A stretch of DNA of 64,000 bases from Microscilla marina ATCC 23134 (GTDB taxonomy: Bacteria > Bacteroidota > Bacteroidia > Cytophagales > Microscillaceae), in assembly GCF_000169175.1 (NCBI RefSeq), contig NZ_AAWS01000026.1, positions 60,467 to 124,466 of the forward strand, given 5' to 3'. Of this stretch, positions 63,217-64,000 are shown in pieces. The translations under genes and the position numbers were made by a program. The first letter of the stretch is position 1. Every line of letters starts with the position of its first letter. The notes under the pieces were generated by a model, which saw only the letters and a program-made list of their open reading frames with translations, did not search any database and was not told the origin of the DNA.

Positions 63217-63514
63217 GAAATAACTATAGGAGATAAAAGCCTCACTGAAAAGGTAAAATTGATTGCTTTGCTGGATGAAGACGAAAAAAATGTAGTCTTC
63301 AAAATGATTGATGCTTTCTTGACTAAAAAGAAGTTCAAAGAATTTTTTGAACAACAATTGGCTTCTTAAAATAACAAAACCAAGTACAATGGCTTGGTTT
63401 TAACTCTCTAACAATCAATGCTTTAATAAGACTGTTTTTCCAAAACAGGAATGCGAGACGCATTCTGAAAAGATAGGCACAAGTTACGCTTCGCTAAACT
63501 TGCGCCAGGTGGGG
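63217..63514 (+). repeat. Array repeat, truncated copy 3b
   Basis: 298 bp. Starts at GAAATAACTATAGGAG, just inside the XRE-tail frame; the flanking G run is common to junction and repeat, so the join may have used microhomology. Confidence 0.9.
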
Positions 63515-63745
63515 AAAAAAATGTAGTCTTCAAAATGATTGATGCTTTCTTGACTAAAAAGAAGTTCAAAGAATTTTTTGAACAACAATTGGCTTCTTAA
63601 AATAACAAAGCCAAGTACAATGGCTTGGCTTTAACTCTCTAACAATCAATGCTTTAATAAGACTGTTTTTCCAAAACAGGAATGCGAGACGCATTCTGAA
63701 AAGATAGGCACAAGTTACGCTTCGCTAAACTTGCGCCAGGTGGGG
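63515..63745 (+). repeat. Array repeat, truncated copy 3c
   Basis: 231 bp beginning AAAAAAATGTAGTC. Its terminator hairpin reads AAAGCCAAG/CTTGGCTTT, where other copies have AAAACCAAG/CTTGGTTTT: both arms changed together. Confidence 0.9.
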
Positions 63746-63976
63746 AAAAAAATGTAGTCTTCAAAATGATTGATGCTTTCTTGACTAAAAAAAAGTTCAA
63801 AGAATTTTTTGAACAACAATTGGCTTCTTAAAATAACAAAACCAAGTACAATGGCTTGGTTTTAACCCTCTAACAATCAATACTTTAATAAGGCTGTTTT
63901 TCCAAAACAGGAATGCGAGACGCATTCTGAAAAGATAGGCACAAGTTACGCTTCGCTAAACTTGCGCCAGGTGGGG
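63746..63976 (+). repeat. Array repeat, truncated copy 3d
   Basis: 231 bp, same start and length as copy 3c, a tandem duplicate with a few substitutions. After its GTGGGG the sequence leaves the repeat, and the minus strand could be the end of a further immunity gene beyond the window. Confidence 0.85.
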
Positions 63977-64000
63977 GAATATAGCATTTCTCTACTTTAA

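Noticed and set aside
57906..63976. CRISPR array
   Set aside because: The repeats are 230-530 bp with coding-like content and no short regular spacers; no cas genes are present.
58380..63976. Integron-type attC sites at the GCGCC hairpins
   Set aside because: A hairpin and variable cargo are suggestive, but the conserved 7-base core sites (RYYYAAC/GTTRRRY) are not found together and no integrase gene is visible.
1..64000. tRNA or rRNA genes
   Set aside because: I looked in the longer intergenic stretches and saw no cloverleaf-like arrangement or conserved rRNA sequence; a short tRNA could still be missed by eye.

Overview
The window reads as chromosomal DNA of a marine gliding-type member of the Bacteroidota, most like the Cytophagales; Microscilla-like is my best guess, but that is inference. 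The signs are secreted proteins with C-terminal type IX secretion (T9SS) sorting domains, Bacteroidota-type promoter boxes (TAnnTTTG), little Shine-Dalgarno use, a DUF1684 lipoprotein-type protein, LytS-like and TPR-SpoIIE signalling proteins, and a prfB gene with the classical +1 frameshift site, which itself has a strong AGGAGG.

Layout. 1-15.8 kb: the end of an S41 peptidase, a giant (about 3470 residues) repeat-rich T9SS adhesin, a T9SS subtilisin-like protease with an atypical active site, and an ankyrin lipoprotein. 15.9-18.4 kb: a three-gene ABC exporter operon (ATPase plus two paralogous permeases). 18.9-24 kb: an orphan LytS-type histidine kinase, a TPR-SpoIIE phosphatase and a secreted M28 peptidase. 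24.1-32.3 kb: a surface-glycan cluster (two GT4, two GT9, two GT2-like, one GT17-like glycosyltransferase and an FkbM methyltransferase). 32.4-37 kb: housekeeping genes (ECF sigma factor with a zinc-finger anti-sigma-like partner, gmk, nadD, a frameshifted SH3 protein, carA). 37.2-40.4 kb: an IS1634-type insertion sequence, a Fic protein and small repeats. 40.4-43.1 kb: an EF-G gene preceded by two tandem small-ORF/terminator units that look like a double attenuator. 43.4-57.6 kb: mixed chromosomal genes (SpoIIAA-like protein, DUF1684 protein, FAD oxidoreductase, a degenerate-peptidase/propeller/barrel outer-membrane protein, a SpoU methyltransferase, gdhA, prfB, a membrane-anchored nuclease-like protein, an alpha/beta hydrolase, a TPR-PspC protein).

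57.7-64 kb is the most unusual part: an array of C-terminal polymorphic-toxin modules on the minus strand. Two modules share about 98 nearly identical N-terminal residues and roughly 750 bp of flanking DNA, then diverge into two different metallopeptidase toxin domains (a HExxH zincin and a JAMM/JAB-type domain), each followed directly by its own, unrelated immunity-type gene. The modules are separated by a long direct repeat of about 520 bp that carries the 3' tail of an XRE-type regulator gene, a terminator hairpin whose stem shows a compensatory change, and further hairpins. Seven junctions all occur at the same motif, GCGCCAGGTGGGG. Four truncated copies of the repeat, two of them an exact 231-bp tandem pair in length, show ongoing rearrangement. 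The array runs off the right edge, where the parental full-length toxin may lie.

A second notable theme is a family of 160-270 bp intergenic imperfect palindromes, four copies lying 3' of plus-strand genes, whose outer arms differ between copies but remain self-complementary within each copy.
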